Below are positions 53,801 through 60,283 of a stretch of 64,000 bases of DNA, piece by piece (within the stretch, counting starts at the first letter, position 1; every line of letters starts with the position of its first letter). The DNA is from Cohnella algarum (GTDB lineage Bacteria; Bacillota; Bacilli; Paenibacillales; Paenibacillaceae), in assembly GCF_016937515.1 (NCBI RefSeq), contig NZ_JAFHKM010000002.1:2909001-2973000 (forward strand). The letters run 5' to 3'. The position numbers were made by a program, and so were the translations under genes. The notes under the pieces are model-generated. The model was not told the origin of the DNA. It did not search any database and worked only from the letters and a program-made list of their open reading frames with translations.

Positions 53801-55166
53801 CAATGACGGACGCAAACTGGCGCTCGATCAGCGGCTGGCTAATCCCCTGCTTCCCGACGATGAAGGCAGCAAAGTCAGCGCCTGCGCGGACAATGTCTTC
53901 CGGTATTGGGAGGAACATCAGGAGACGCGGTTGACCCAGTTGGTGTTTTGCGATTTGTCCATTCCGAAACAGGATGGTACCTTCAATGTGTACGACGAGC
54001 TGCGGCGCAAGCTGATGGAGAAAGGTGTCCCGGCTGACGAAATCGCCTTTATTCACGACGCTAATACCGAGATCAAGAAAAAGGAATTGTTCGCCAAAGT
54101 ACGCAGCGGACAGGTTCGGATACTGCTTGGATCGACATTCAAAATGGGCGCGGGAACGAATGTACAAACGAAGCTGATTGCCCTTCACGACCTCGACTGC
54201 CCTTGGCGTCCGCGCGACCTGGAGCAGCGCAGCGGGCGCATTATCCGGCAAGGCAATCAGAACAGCGAGGTGCATATTTTTCGCTATGTGACGGAGAACA
54301 CGTTCGACGCGTATTTGTACCAGACACTCGAAAACAAGCAGCGCTTCATTTCGCAGATCATGACCAGCAAATCGCCTGTCCGTTCCGCCGAGGATATTGA
54401 CGAGACGGCTCTCTCCTATGCCGAGGTGAAGGCGCTGGCGACCGGCAACCCGTACATCAAAGAGAAAATGGACCTGGACATTCAGGTATCCAAATTGAAG
54501 CTGCTCAAAGCCAACCACTTGAGCCAGCGCTATGCGCTGGAGGACCGGCTGCTCAAAGTGCTGCCGCAGCAAATCAAGTCCACGGAGGAACGAATTGCCG
54601 GCTATGAACAGGACGTTGCTTTGTATACACGTTCTCTGGCATCCGAGGCGGATGGGGCAGATAAATTCCCCGGCATGACGGTCAAGGATTACACCTATTC
54701 GGAGAGGGCGGCGGCGGGCGCGGCTTTGCTCGACGCATGCAAGGGCATGACGTCGCCCGATCCGCAAGCAGCGGGAAGCTATCTTGGCTTTTCCTTGTGG
54801 CTGTCCTTTGACAGCTTCCATAAGGAGTACAAGGTCACGCTGCGCGGCGCCCTGGGTCATACGGTGACGCTCGGAGCGGATGCAGGCGGCAACATAAGCC
54901 GCATCAACAATGCCTTGTCCGACTTGCCTGTAAAGCTGGAGCATGCCCGTGAGCAGCTTGCCACCTTGCGGCAGCAAATGGAAACGGCGAAGGAACAAAT
55001 CGCGGCTCCATTTGAGAAGGAGCAGGAACTGCAAACGAAAGCGGCGCGGCTTGCGGAATTGAATGCGCTGCTCAACATGGACAAACGGGAAAACGAAGCC
55101 GTGGACAGCGTGCCTGACGATGAACCGGAAGCGCCGGAACGGCGGGTGGTGGGCCGTGAGCGATAA
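47895..55166 (+). CDS. Giant ArdC-like / N6-adenine methyltransferase / SNF2 helicase polyprotein
   Basis: 2423 residues. ArdC-like N-terminus (1-120; WADFLRTAAWNYKYPFQDQLLIYAQRP). Low-complexity acidic linker at about 285-400, overlapping tnpV. Further linker to about 830. N6-adenine methyltransferase with ILEPSCGIGNFFG near 936 and IGNVPFGGYG near 1001. SNF2-type helicase: Walker A HCVGAGKTFA near 1618, VDEADSYKN near 1781, ATGTPISNS near 1832, QRSGRIIRQGNQ near 2110. A coiled-coil region ends the protein. Such giant proteins are hallmarks of Tn1549-type ICEs and may protect transferred DNA from restriction or remodel it. GGGAGGTG precedes the ATG. Confidence 0.9.
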   Translation: MTAKLQRIVELAASTARTVTNQPERWADFLRTAAWNYKYPFQDQLLIYAQRPDATACAPIEVWNKRLDRWVKRGAKGIALIEDRGNHLGLRHVFDVSDTRSRRQPELSLWRLQDSDTAHVIETLENAFGASDETESHADLPVVLLAAARNAVDDNSADYMAQLIKEREHSLLEDLDISHVELLFKQAAEKAVAYMAMTRCGLDPAQYVSIEDLSGIGYFNTLPALSHLGAAISDVSEMMLREVESTVRALRRDAQRMNVERSSRTLARPDSLPHNEATRQERKDEHGTDLYAARGLSIAQSDAERSGDDDREVRDDAQDVSENRAEGHVRPSDVVGAVEPASGGHRSDSEGTDREDDTGIAHVSPGSGQVERSASLDGTHEQPEAAGGGTDSHGTDLSLKWFDRETEDRSLPFFHDKAIINDMLRAAPLRESKTEIAAFFHAHEDERDRVLYVRSLFPAGITELTLDGGVKAGFEPYRNVLHLWTGAADERTAQSFYDWGVISGHINSMLLLNEFNLSQRAEPSIQQQTLWMEQAEDEKASAFLIPQAVIDAILQNGSGFENGKYRIALHFQQSLSAQENADFLKREYGTGGRLPALTGTDIHMNYDSKGITLTRGSIMNPDTQVVLPWMKVQKRIGELLAAGRYLNQREAERLPAFAEEQEEKRRQQELARNDLPQPGTSSGLSGPDARTEPEQTPVNRERARYGFDTGSMVWIGADEYEIVQLAQRTVVLQDRQFPLFIKEVNRRDFERMLRENPLNDHLIIGEQESEWTDETAWELTEDAVLPEEPVTERPETVSQPDTFLSPDPEAGRTAPTRPSVPAVNYRITDDELGHGGAKTKFKWNMEAIRLLNKLEQEQRQATADEQAVLARYVGWGGLPQAFDEANTQWAAEYAELKDVLEPDEYASARASTLNAHYTSVTVIKAMYECLESMGFRSGNILEPSCGIGNFFGLVPESFQGSRLFGVELDSITGRIAKQLYPQASIAVSGYEQTNLPDSFFDLAIGNVPFGGYGVADKRYDKHKFLIHDYFFAKTLDKVRPGGIIAFITSKGTMDKQNPAVRKYIAERAALLGAVRLPSNAFLANAGTEVTADIIFLQKRDRMVAVSEQTEPWLSLSETADGVPVNSYFAAHPDMVLGTMVFDDRMYGNRQETSCKPFPDANLDELLREALSNIHAEWVELEREDQPEEEEPSLPADPSVRNFSFALVDGHIYYRENSRMRRVDTSATAAGRIKGMIQLRDTVRELIEYQTEDYSDEMIGQQQRKLNAQYDRFTAQYGLINSRANNLAFSDDSSYFLLCSLEIIDEEGRLVRKADMFTKRTIRQRIHVEQVDTASEALAVSIGAKARVDLPYMAELTGMTEDQLIKELRGVIFPNPKHLNEEGKPIYETADAYLSGNVREKLRVARQFAAYDAERYGENVKALEAVQPKDLDASEIDVRLGATWLPPEDIRQFLFELVDTPPMYQTYINVMYSEYTAAWNVKGKSDDRSNNIKANVTYGTNRVNAYKILEDTLNLRDVRVFDTVYEDGVEKRVLNKQETAIAQQKQEMIKEAFRDWIWRDPQRRERLTRLYNDRFNAIRPREYDGSHIRFTGMNPEIRLRRHQVNAVARALYGGNSLFAHCVGAGKTFAMTAAAMESKHLGLCNKSMLVVPNHLTEQWAAEFLQLYPSANILVATKKDFETKNRKTFCARIATGDYDAIIIGHSQFEKIPISMERQRQQLYEQISEITSGIRELKEARGERYAIKQLEKTKKTLQTKLEKLNDTSRKDDVVTFEELGVDRLFVDEADSYKNLFLYTKMRNVAGLSQTEAQKSSDMFAKCRYLDELTGGRGIIFATGTPISNSITEMYTMQRYLQYERLKRQGLQHFDAWASTFGETVTAIELAPEGTGYRAKTRFARFYNLPELMNMFKEVADIQTADMLQLPVPKAHFHNVAVPPSDFQRDMVADLARRAERVRAKEVEPHEDNMLTITNDGRKLALDQRLANPLLPDDEGSKVSACADNVFRYWEEHQETRLTQLVFCDLSIPKQDGTFNVYDELRRKLMEKGVPADEIAFIHDANTEIKKKELFAKVRSGQVRILLGSTFKMGAGTNVQTKLIALHDLDCPWRPRDLEQRSGRIIRQGNQNSEVHIFRYVTENTFDAYLYQTLENKQRFISQIMTSKSPVRSAEDIDETALSYAEVKALATGNPYIKEKMDLDIQVSKLKLLKANHLSQRYALEDRLLKVLPQQIKSTEERIAGYEQDVALYTRSLASEADGADKFPGMTVKDYTYSERAAAGAALLDACKGMTSPDPQAAGSYLGFSLWLSFDSFHKEYKVTLRGALGHTVTLGADAGGNISRINNALSDLPVKLEHAREQLATLRQQMETAKEQIAAPFEKEQELQTKAARLAELNALLNMDKRENEAVDSVPDDEPEAPERRVVGRER
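48751..49092 (+). CDS. tnpV: TnpV family protein, nested in the +1 frame of the giant gene
   Basis: 113 residues. It reads as a TnpV protein: MELTYTPQGDYLLPNLTL, then GKYGMMRKTFLKTERKGMYAHLML, DIDRTAREQIERTI and the end QAEELILTELIYH. AAAGGAAGG lies six bases before this ATG, so it can be translated. The frame differs from the surrounding 2423-residue ORF, which stays open throughout and reads low-complexity acidic sequence there (residues about 286-400). TnpV proteins occur in Clostridiales mobile elements; their function is unknown. An in-frame ATG at 48745 touches the ribosome site. Confidence 0.72.
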   Translation: MELTYTPQGDYLLPNLTLSEAETTIGKYGMMRKTFLKTERKGMYAHLMLSEQLNQHLADIDRTAREQIERTIQELLTSHPAPDKSSDPLAWTGHMNNLKLQAEELILTELIYH

Positions 55167-55296
55167 CGGTCTGACACCGTCGTTCCTACCCCTGAAAGGG
55201 AACTTCTTGCTGACCATTACGGAAAAGAACATGGTATCGGTGCGAGCATTTCACAGATCGAAGATATGCCCGTCCGTTAAAGGTAAAATCACATGA
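55158..55296 (+). CDS. Possible very small ORF after the giant gene
   Basis: A GTG at 55158 opens a 45-residue frame (begins VSDNGLTPSFLPLKGNFLLT) that overlaps the stop of the giant gene by nine bases. A GGTGG lies upstream. Residues 5-25 are mildly hydrophobic. The frame and spacing fit a coupled small gene, but there is no family support, so it may be fortuitous. Confidence 0.3.
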
Positions 55297-55347
55297 TGAA
55301 TTGGACTCCAGCTTCGGGGTCCTTTTCTTATTTCCGGAGGAATGAAC

Positions 55348-55632
55348 ATGTTGTATGCCATCCCAAGCGGCGGATGCTTTTGTCCGATTTTGCCGCCTTT
55401 TGGTTACGGAACCGGCTTGATCGAGGAGGGAGAAACCGTGCCATCGTTGGAGTTGATATCCAAAGAGAAAAACGGATTTGGCGACACGTATTATTACATC
55501 CGCGACTCAAACGGGGTGACCAGTCAAGTTCATGAAGGCGATTTAGACGCATTCATGAAAAAGAAAGGCGTTACGAAGTTGAAGGAAGGCAGAGCTTATA
55601 CGTACCCCAAAAAGAGGGGTAAGGCACGATGA
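55348..55632 (+). CDS. Small hypothetical ICE protein
   Basis: 94 residues. Begins MLYAIPSGGCFCPILPPFGYGTG, then a basic C-terminal domain with SLELISKEKNGFGDTYYYIRDSNG and DLDAFMKKKGVTKLKEG. There is no certain family. CCGGAGG lies seven bases before the ATG at 55348; an ATG at 55342 touches it. It ends in an ATGA overlap with an 18-codon frame, which in turn ends in an ATGA overlap with the DUF3991 gene. Confidence 0.6.
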   Translation: MLYAIPSGGCFCPILPPFGYGTGLIEEGETVPSLELISKEKNGFGDTYYYIRDSNGVTSQVHEGDLDAFMKKKGVTKLKEGRAYTYPKKRGKAR

Positions 55633-55685
55633 ACAATATACCCATCGGACGCTGTCTGGATTTCCAAATGGAGCTGCGGCAATGA
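55629..55685 (+). CDS. 18-codon coupling ORF between two ICE genes
   Basis: ATG at 55629 overlaps the upstream stop as ATGA, and TGA at 55683-55685 overlaps the downstream ATG at 55682 in the same way. The peptide begins MNNIPIGRCLDF. GGTAAGG lies upstream. Its length and the two four-base overlaps suggest that it carries ribosomes from one gene to the next rather than making a working protein. No homology is known to me. Confidence 0.4.
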   Translation: MNNIPIGRCLDFQMELRQ

Positions 55686-56631
55686 GCTACGTAAACAAGG
55701 AACAGATCGAACGCGCCAAAAGACTGGATTTGCTCACGTATTTGCAAATGTACGAGCCTGCGGAACTGGTACGCTGCTCCCGCAATGTCTACACCACCCG
55801 AACACATGACAGCTTGAAAATTTCCAACGGCAAATGGTACTGGTGGTCAAGGGGGATTGGCGGGCGCTCGGCGCTGGATTACCTGATCAAAGTGCGCGGC
55901 ATGCCTTTTCTCGATGCGGTGCTGCAAATGGAAGGCGTTCATCCCGGCAACATGCTTATGGTTTCGCAATCGTGCCAACAACGCACATCTACGGCGCGGT
56001 TGGAGCTTCCAGAACCGTATGAAAACTCTCATCGCGTCATGGCTTATTTGAGCAAACGGGCATCCACCGCTCGGTGATCGACTACTGTCTGGAAACGGGA
56101 AGGTTGTATGAAAGCCGCCGCTACCACAACGCGGTATTCGTCGGTTTTGACCAAGATGGGACGCCGCGCTATGCGGCGATACGCGGTACGACAAGCACCC
56201 GTTATATGGGAGAAGTTGCCGGCAGCGACAAGCGGTATTCATTTTCCATTCCGGCCTCGGAAAACAGTACGGAACTGCATCTGTTTGAGAGCGCCATTGA
56301 TCTCTTATCCTACTGTACGCTGAAACATCTCGCCGGCCGGGATTGGCGGCAGGCGCATAAGCTGTCGCTGGCCGGAATATACAGGCCCAGGACAAATGGG
56401 GAGGACTCTACTCCCCCGTCTGCCCTAACGCATTACTTGCAGTGCTTTCCCCAAGTAAATCGACTTGTTCTGCACCTGGATAATGATGAGCCGGGGCGAT
56501 TGGCGGCAGCCACGATACAGAGGCTCCTCTCCCCCGCCCTTCTCATATCCGATGAGCCGCCTAAGTTCGGAAAGGATGTAAACAACGAATTGATGGAATT
56601 CCGAAGAAGACGCGGTGAACCATCCCGATAG
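55682..56631 (+). pseudogene. DUF3991/Toprim primase-like gene, broken by a -1 frameshift
   Basis: Two frames together make the usual Tn1549-type DUF3991-Toprim protein of about 315 residues. The first (55682-56077) carries DUF3991: IERAKRLDLLTYLQMYEPAELV, SLKISNGKWYWWSRGIGGRSALDYLIK. The second (open from 56074) carries the Toprim part: LHLFESAIDLLSYCTL and LVLHLDNDEPGRLAA. One G is missing from the run at 56058-56060; restoring it gives KRGIHRSVIDYC, the expected junction. Natural decay, phase variation and a sequencing error are all possible. The family may act in primer synthesis or DNA processing during transfer. Confidence 0.8.
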
Positions 56632-56635
56632 CGGT

Positions 56636-56664
56636 AGACGCTGAACGGTTGGTGTCTTTTTTTA
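56636..56664 (+). terminator. Terminator before the toxin-antitoxin pair
   Basis: AGACGC pairs with GTGTCT (allowing G-U) around an 11-base loop and is followed by seven T. It lies five bases after the Toprim-frame stop. Confidence 0.6.
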
Positions 56665-56731
56665 TGGGTTACGGAAAATTTTCGCAGCATGTGGATAAGA
56701 TGTGAATAGATTGAGGATAAGCGCAACTGCA

Positions 56732-56760
56732 TTGATTGTATAGCATGTAATAGGTATAAT
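56732..56760 (+). promoter_or_regulatory. Sigma-A promoter of the toxin-antitoxin operon
   Basis: TTGATT (56732-56737), exact 17-base spacer, TATAAT (56755-56760), 35 bases before the antitoxin ATG. The surrounding AT-rich stretch contains several short TGTATA/TAATA motifs that could be antitoxin operators. Confidence 0.8.
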
Positions 56761-56794
56761 AAAATCAATATACAGCTATCAAGGAGTGACCAAG

Positions 56795-57085
56795 ATGATT
56801 ATCAAGCCTTCCGCCAGTATCCGGCAAAACTATAATGAAATCGCCGATCTATGCAAATCGTCCGGGGAACCGGTGTATCTGACCAAGAACGGTGAAGGCG
56901 ATCTCGTCGTGATGGACATTGAGACGTTTTCCCGTCGCGAGAAGATGTTAAAGCTGCGCGAAGAACTGCTCGCTGTGCAAGAGGATCGTTTGGCGGGCCG
57001 TGTTGGTGTGACGCCGGATGAACTGGACGCTTACCTGGAGGGCATTATAGACGAGGTTCAGCATGGAAAAGATGCCCCGTTATAA
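56795..57085 (+). CDS. Antitoxin, Phd/YefM family
   Basis: 96 residues. N-terminal Phd/YefM fold: IIKPSASIRQNYNEIADLCKSSGEPVYLTKNGEGDLVVMDIETF. The C-terminal half is acidic and helical (RLAGRVGVTPDELDAYLEGIIDEVQ), the toxin-binding part. It represses its own promoter and neutralises the toxin encoded next. The ATG at 56795 follows AAGGAG by eight bases; a GTG at 56786 overlaps that site. It overlaps the toxin gene by 23 bases. The pair stabilises the element in the host. Confidence 0.9.
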   Translation: MIIKPSASIRQNYNEIADLCKSSGEPVYLTKNGEGDLVVMDIETFSRREKMLKLREELLAVQEDRLAGRVGVTPDELDAYLEGIIDEVQHGKDAPL

Positions 57086-57380
57086 GATCATCGTTTCCGA
57101 TCGCGCCCGCCAAATGCTGGCGGTTCATGTGCGATTCCTTGCGGAAAAAAATCCGGATGCGGCGCGAAAAACGAAAAACGAATTGCTGCAAGCGATACGT
57201 TCCTTGGCGAAAATGCCGGAACGCTATCCTTTTCTGGAAGCTGAATTTATTCCGTCAAACAAGTATCACAAGATGTTCGTGGAAAAATGGTATCTGGTGT
57301 TGTATCAGATTCAGGATGAAATCGTGTATGTCGATTTCATTGTAGACTGCCGCCAGGATTACCGCTGGTTGGTGCGATAA
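57063..57380 (+). CDS. Toxin, RelE/ParE family
   Basis: 105 residues. RelE/ParE fold: YKIIVSDRARQMLAVHVRFLAEKNPDAARKTKNELLQAI, then SLAKMPERYPFLEAEF, and the strand series YLVLYQIQDEIVYVDFIVDCRQDYRWLV at the end. Family members are mRNA interferases (RelE) or gyrase inhibitors (ParE); the sequence does not settle which. It overlaps the antitoxin and is followed by a hairpin terminator. The last segment (DCRQDYRWL) is of a RelE kind common in Firmicutes. Confidence 0.9.
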   Translation: MEKMPRYKIIVSDRARQMLAVHVRFLAEKNPDAARKTKNELLQAIRSLAKMPERYPFLEAEFIPSNKYHKMFVEKWYLVLYQIQDEIVYVDFIVDCRQDYRWLVR

Positions 57381-57395
57381 CAAAAAAGTTCTGAG

Positions 57396-57425
57396 GAAGA
57401 CGCTGAGCGAATCGGCGTCTTTTTG
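57396..57425 (+). terminator. Terminator of the toxin-antitoxin operon
   Basis: AAGACGC (57397-57403) pairs with GCGTCTT (57415-57421) and is followed by TTTT. It isolates the pair from the mobilisation genes. Confidence 0.8.
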
Positions 57426-57456
57426 TGTTTTTGGGGTCCTCTCTTTTTCCCGGCAG

Positions 57457-57548
57457 GTGCTTGAAGGCGACGCGAGACGGATGTCTCGTGTTGCAGCAAG
57501 CACTGAATTTGGTCTCCCAAATTCGGCTTGTTAGGGGCAGGCCCCTAA
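57457..57548. other. Candidate origin of transfer (oriT)
   Basis: Non-coding stretch just upstream of mobC and the relaxase gene with four inverted repeats. GTGCTTG/CAAGCAC (57457-57503) encloses CGAGAC/GTCTCG. GAATTTGG/CCAAATTC (57505-57524) has a three-base loop. TTAGGGGC/GCCCCTAA (57531-57548) has a two-base loop and is followed by TACCCCAC, a likely nick-side sequence. This arrangement is typical of oriT regions recognised by MobC and relaxase. The nick position is not determined. Confidence 0.65.
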
Positions 57549-57679
57549 TACCCCACATCTAAACAACACGCTGTTTTTCAAGAATAAAGGTTGCAACAAT
57601 GAACGGTATTTTTCAGAGACGGCAGAAGCCATTTAGCATTTTTATTAAGACCATTCTTTTGAAGAAAGAAGCGAAAGCG

Positions 57680-58039
57680 ATGAGAAAACGAGGGATTCGC
57701 ATTCAGGTATGGGTGAACAATGAAGAAGACGCAAGACTCCAAACCAATGCGAAAAAATCCGGACTTTCACGGGAAGGTTATCTCCGTTCCTTGATCAATG
57801 GCTATATCCCGAAGGCGCTGCCGCCACCGGATTATTACGCGATGATGCGCCAGCTTCACGCCATTGGCAACAATCTTAATCAACTGGCGGCGAAAGCACA
57901 TGCGACAGGCCATCTGGATCGGGCCACTTTTCAGCGGGAGGCCGATCAGTTGCGCCGCGCCGTCCAACAGATTCAACAGGCCGTGACTGCGCCGGAACGA
58001 AGAACCGAGCAAGCGACTCCAAATGTGCATCCGCCGTAA
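57680..58039 (+). CDS. mobC: Relaxosome accessory protein MobC
   Basis: 119 residues. Starts RKRGIRIQVWVNNEEDARLQTNAKKSGLSREGYLR, a ribbon-helix-helix DNA-binding core, with the MobC helix NNLNQLAAKAHATGHLDRATFQREADQLRR after it. It binds oriT and helps the relaxase melt it. The ATG at 57680 is the usual family start, although its ribosome site is weak (AAGAAGCG). An in-frame ATG at 57599 with AAAGG upstream would add 27 residues. The relaxase gene starts 15 bases after its stop. Confidence 0.88.
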   Translation: MRKRGIRIQVWVNNEEDARLQTNAKKSGLSREGYLRSLINGYIPKALPPPDYYAMMRQLHAIGNNLNQLAAKAHATGHLDRATFQREADQLRRAVQQIQQAVTAPERRTEQATPNVHPP

Positions 58040-58053
58040 AGGGGGCGTCACAT

Positions 58054-59478
58054 ATGGCGACGACGGCAATATGGGATGTCACCGACCGATTGAAGCGCGT
58101 GATTGATTACGCCACCAATCCCGACAAAACAGCGCAAGATCGCGCCGAGAAGAATGAAGGCTTGCGGCAGGTGCTGGAATATGCAAAAGCGGATGTCAAA
58201 ACGGAAAGGCAGCTTTATGTGAGCGGCATCAATTGCGACCCGCTCACCGCATACGAGCAAATGCAGCGCACCAAGCGTCAATTTCAAAAGATGGATGGCA
58301 TCGTCGCGTTTCACGGATACCAAGCGTTTGCACCCGGCGAAACGACGCCGGAAATGGCGCACACCATCGGCGTCAAGCTGGCACAGGAGCTATGGGGAGA
58401 TCGCTTTGAAGTCGTCGTATCGACACATTTGGACAAAGAGCATTTGCACAATCACTTTGTGCTGAACTCCGTCTCCTTTATCGACGGTAAAAGGTACTAC
58501 GACAACAAAGCTTCCTACGCCCTTCTGCGGAGAACATCCGACCGGTTATGCCGGGAACATGCATTGTCAGTAATTGAGCAGCCCGAGCCGGGCAAGGCCA
58601 AACACTACGGAGAATGGAAAGCAGATCAGGAAGGAAAGCCGACTTGGCGAGGATTGATTCGAACCGATGTAGATCAGGCGATTGCGGCATCGATGACATG
58701 GACCCAGTTTATCGCCGCGTTGCAGAAGCAAGGCTATGAAGTGAAAACGACCGTGAAGCATATGGCGGTGCGTCCACCCGGTAAAGAACGTTTCGTTCGT
58801 TTGCGCAGCTTGGGAGACGACTATACTGAAGATGCTCTGAAAAAGCGGATTTTGCGAAACCGCATTCCCCGTAAATCACAGCCTTTGCCAATGCCGCGAC
58901 GCAGGCGCGCCGTTTGCAAAGGAACGCTTCGATCCGGCAGGAAGTTCAGCGGCTTGCAAGCATTGTACCTGCGCTATTTATATGAGATGGGCATACTGCC
59001 TCATTTTCGCGCGTCCGTGAGAAGGACGCCTTTTTTATTGCGGGAAGACTTGCGGCATTTGGCGGTTATTACCGCGCAGACCAAGCTGCTCTGTCAGCAC
59101 CGTATTTCCAGCAAGGATCAGCTTTTGGACTATGTATCTGTCACCCGGCAAGAGATGCGCTTGCTTTACGGCGAGCGCAAAGCGCTGTACAACCGCCTCC
59201 GCCGCTGCAAGGAGAAAAGCCAGATCGTCGCTTACAAGGAGCAAATAGCCGTACTATCCAAGCGGCTTGCCACGCTCAGAAAGGAGGTGAAGCTGTGTGC
59301 GGGCATCCTTGCCCGATCCGGTGAAATGATGACTAAACTACATGGCGACAAGCAAAATCAACCATTACGAAGGGAGGATTCCATCCATGAGCAGTGGAGC
59401 CGAGGCGGCCGATCAGGTCGTCAACATGAGTCTGCGGGGCATCGAGGTAATGGCCAAGATTTCCGGCGAAGGCGCTAA
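58054..59478 (+). CDS. Relaxase, MobA/VirD2 family
   Basis: 474 residues. Nicks oriT and carries the strand into the recipient. The N-terminal domain holds a possible catalytic Tyr (Y55 region, RQLYVSGINC), TKRQFQKMDGIVAFHGYQAF and the metal site STHLDKEHLHNHFVLNSV near 128-145. The C-terminal half is basic and helical. The last 30 residues (from about 445) overlap the next gene by 92 bases and read as low-complexity Arg/Gly/His. AAAGGGGG precedes the ATG. The gene order mobC-relaxase-pcfB matches Tn1549-type elements. Confidence 0.92.
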   Translation: MATTAIWDVTDRLKRVIDYATNPDKTAQDRAEKNEGLRQVLEYAKADVKTERQLYVSGINCDPLTAYEQMQRTKRQFQKMDGIVAFHGYQAFAPGETTPEMAHTIGVKLAQELWGDRFEVVVSTHLDKEHLHNHFVLNSVSFIDGKRYYDNKASYALLRRTSDRLCREHALSVIEQPEPGKAKHYGEWKADQEGKPTWRGLIRTDVDQAIAASMTWTQFIAALQKQGYEVKTTVKHMAVRPPGKERFVRLRSLGDDYTEDALKKRILRNRIPRKSQPLPMPRRRRAVCKGTLRSGRKFSGLQALYLRYLYEMGILPHFRASVRRTPFLLREDLRHLAVITAQTKLLCQHRISSKDQLLDYVSVTRQEMRLLYGERKALYNRLRRCKEKSQIVAYKEQIAVLSKRLATLRKEVKLCAGILARSGEMMTKLHGDKQNQPLRREDSIHEQWSRGGRSGRQHESAGHRGNGQDFRRRR

Positions 59479-60283
59479 GCATTTGGCCGTATATTTGTTT
59501 GCCGCCTTGCAGGGGCAGAAACGAACGAAAGGCAGCACTCGTTTGGAAAGCTTGCTTCGCAGCGGCAAGGAACTGAAAGTGTTTGCCGTTAAAAATGAGG
59601 ACTTGCCTACGTTCTGCAAGGAAGCCAAACGATACGGAGTCCTGTACTGCGCCTTGCGAGACAAAAAGAATGTCGATGGATTGTGCGACGTGATGGTGCG
59701 GGCCGAGGACGCATCCAAAATTAACCGCATTGTCGAGCGCTTCAAACTGGCGACCGTGGATACGGCCAGCATTAAAAGCGAAATTGAAAAATCCCGCGCC
59801 GGAAAACAGCCCGTTCAACATGCGTCCGAGCAAGGTCATGAGCAAGCATTGGACCAAACTCAGCAGCGGACGGCGGAGCAAGAAATCGCGGCCAAGGGAA
59901 CGACTCCGGAAAAGAGCGCCGACGATTTTTTGGACGAATTGATGCAAGGGAACAAATCACAGCAGCCAACGTTCCCGGCGCACGACCAACCAAACCCCAC
60001 AATGGCGACGACGGAGCCGCCCCATCCGTCCGAGCCTACCTCCGGGCGCAGCGAAGCATCCGCAAGGGGTACGATTGAACAGAAAGCCGAGACCGTGCAG
60101 CGGCGGCCATCGATCCGTGAACTGCTGCGCGAGATTCGGGAAGAAAATAGGAGAGCGGAGAAAGAGCGGCGTCAGTTGGTCAAGGAACCGTCGCTGACCC
60201 AACGAAGCGAGCGAAATGCCGGTAAAGCGAAGACGGGGAAAACCAAATCCAACGAATCTCGAAAGCGAGGGAAAGCCAAATGA
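59387..60283 (+). CDS. PcfB family (DUF3801) conjugation protein
   Basis: 298 residues. The conserved PcfB core occupies about 1-130: ADQVVNMSLRGIEVMAKISGEGAKHLAVYLFAAL, SLLRSGKELKVFAVKNEDLPTFCKEAKRYGVLYCALRDKK, DVMVRAEDASKINRIVERF. The remainder is disordered, charged and Gln/Glu/Pro-rich, with a basic end. In pCF10 PcfB helps recruit relaxase and coupling protein. The ATG at 59387 follows GGGAGGATT; it lies within the relaxase gene. It ends in a four-base overlap with the next gene. Confidence 0.88.
   Translation: MSSGAEAADQVVNMSLRGIEVMAKISGEGAKHLAVYLFAALQGQKRTKGSTRLESLLRSGKELKVFAVKNEDLPTFCKEAKRYGVLYCALRDKKNVDGLCDVMVRAEDASKINRIVERFKLATVDTASIKSEIEKSRAGKQPVQHASEQGHEQALDQTQQRTAEQEIAAKGTTPEKSADDFLDELMQGNKSQQPTFPAHDQPNPTMATTEPPHPSEPTSGRSEASARGTIEQKAETVQRRPSIRELLREIREENRRAEKERRQLVKEPSLTQRSERNAGKAKTGKTKSNESRKRGKAK

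Noticed and set aside
53232..55232. 666-codon minus-strand frame opposite the helicase part of the giant gene
   Set aside because: Shadow; contains no domain and the helicase motifs on the plus strand are clear.
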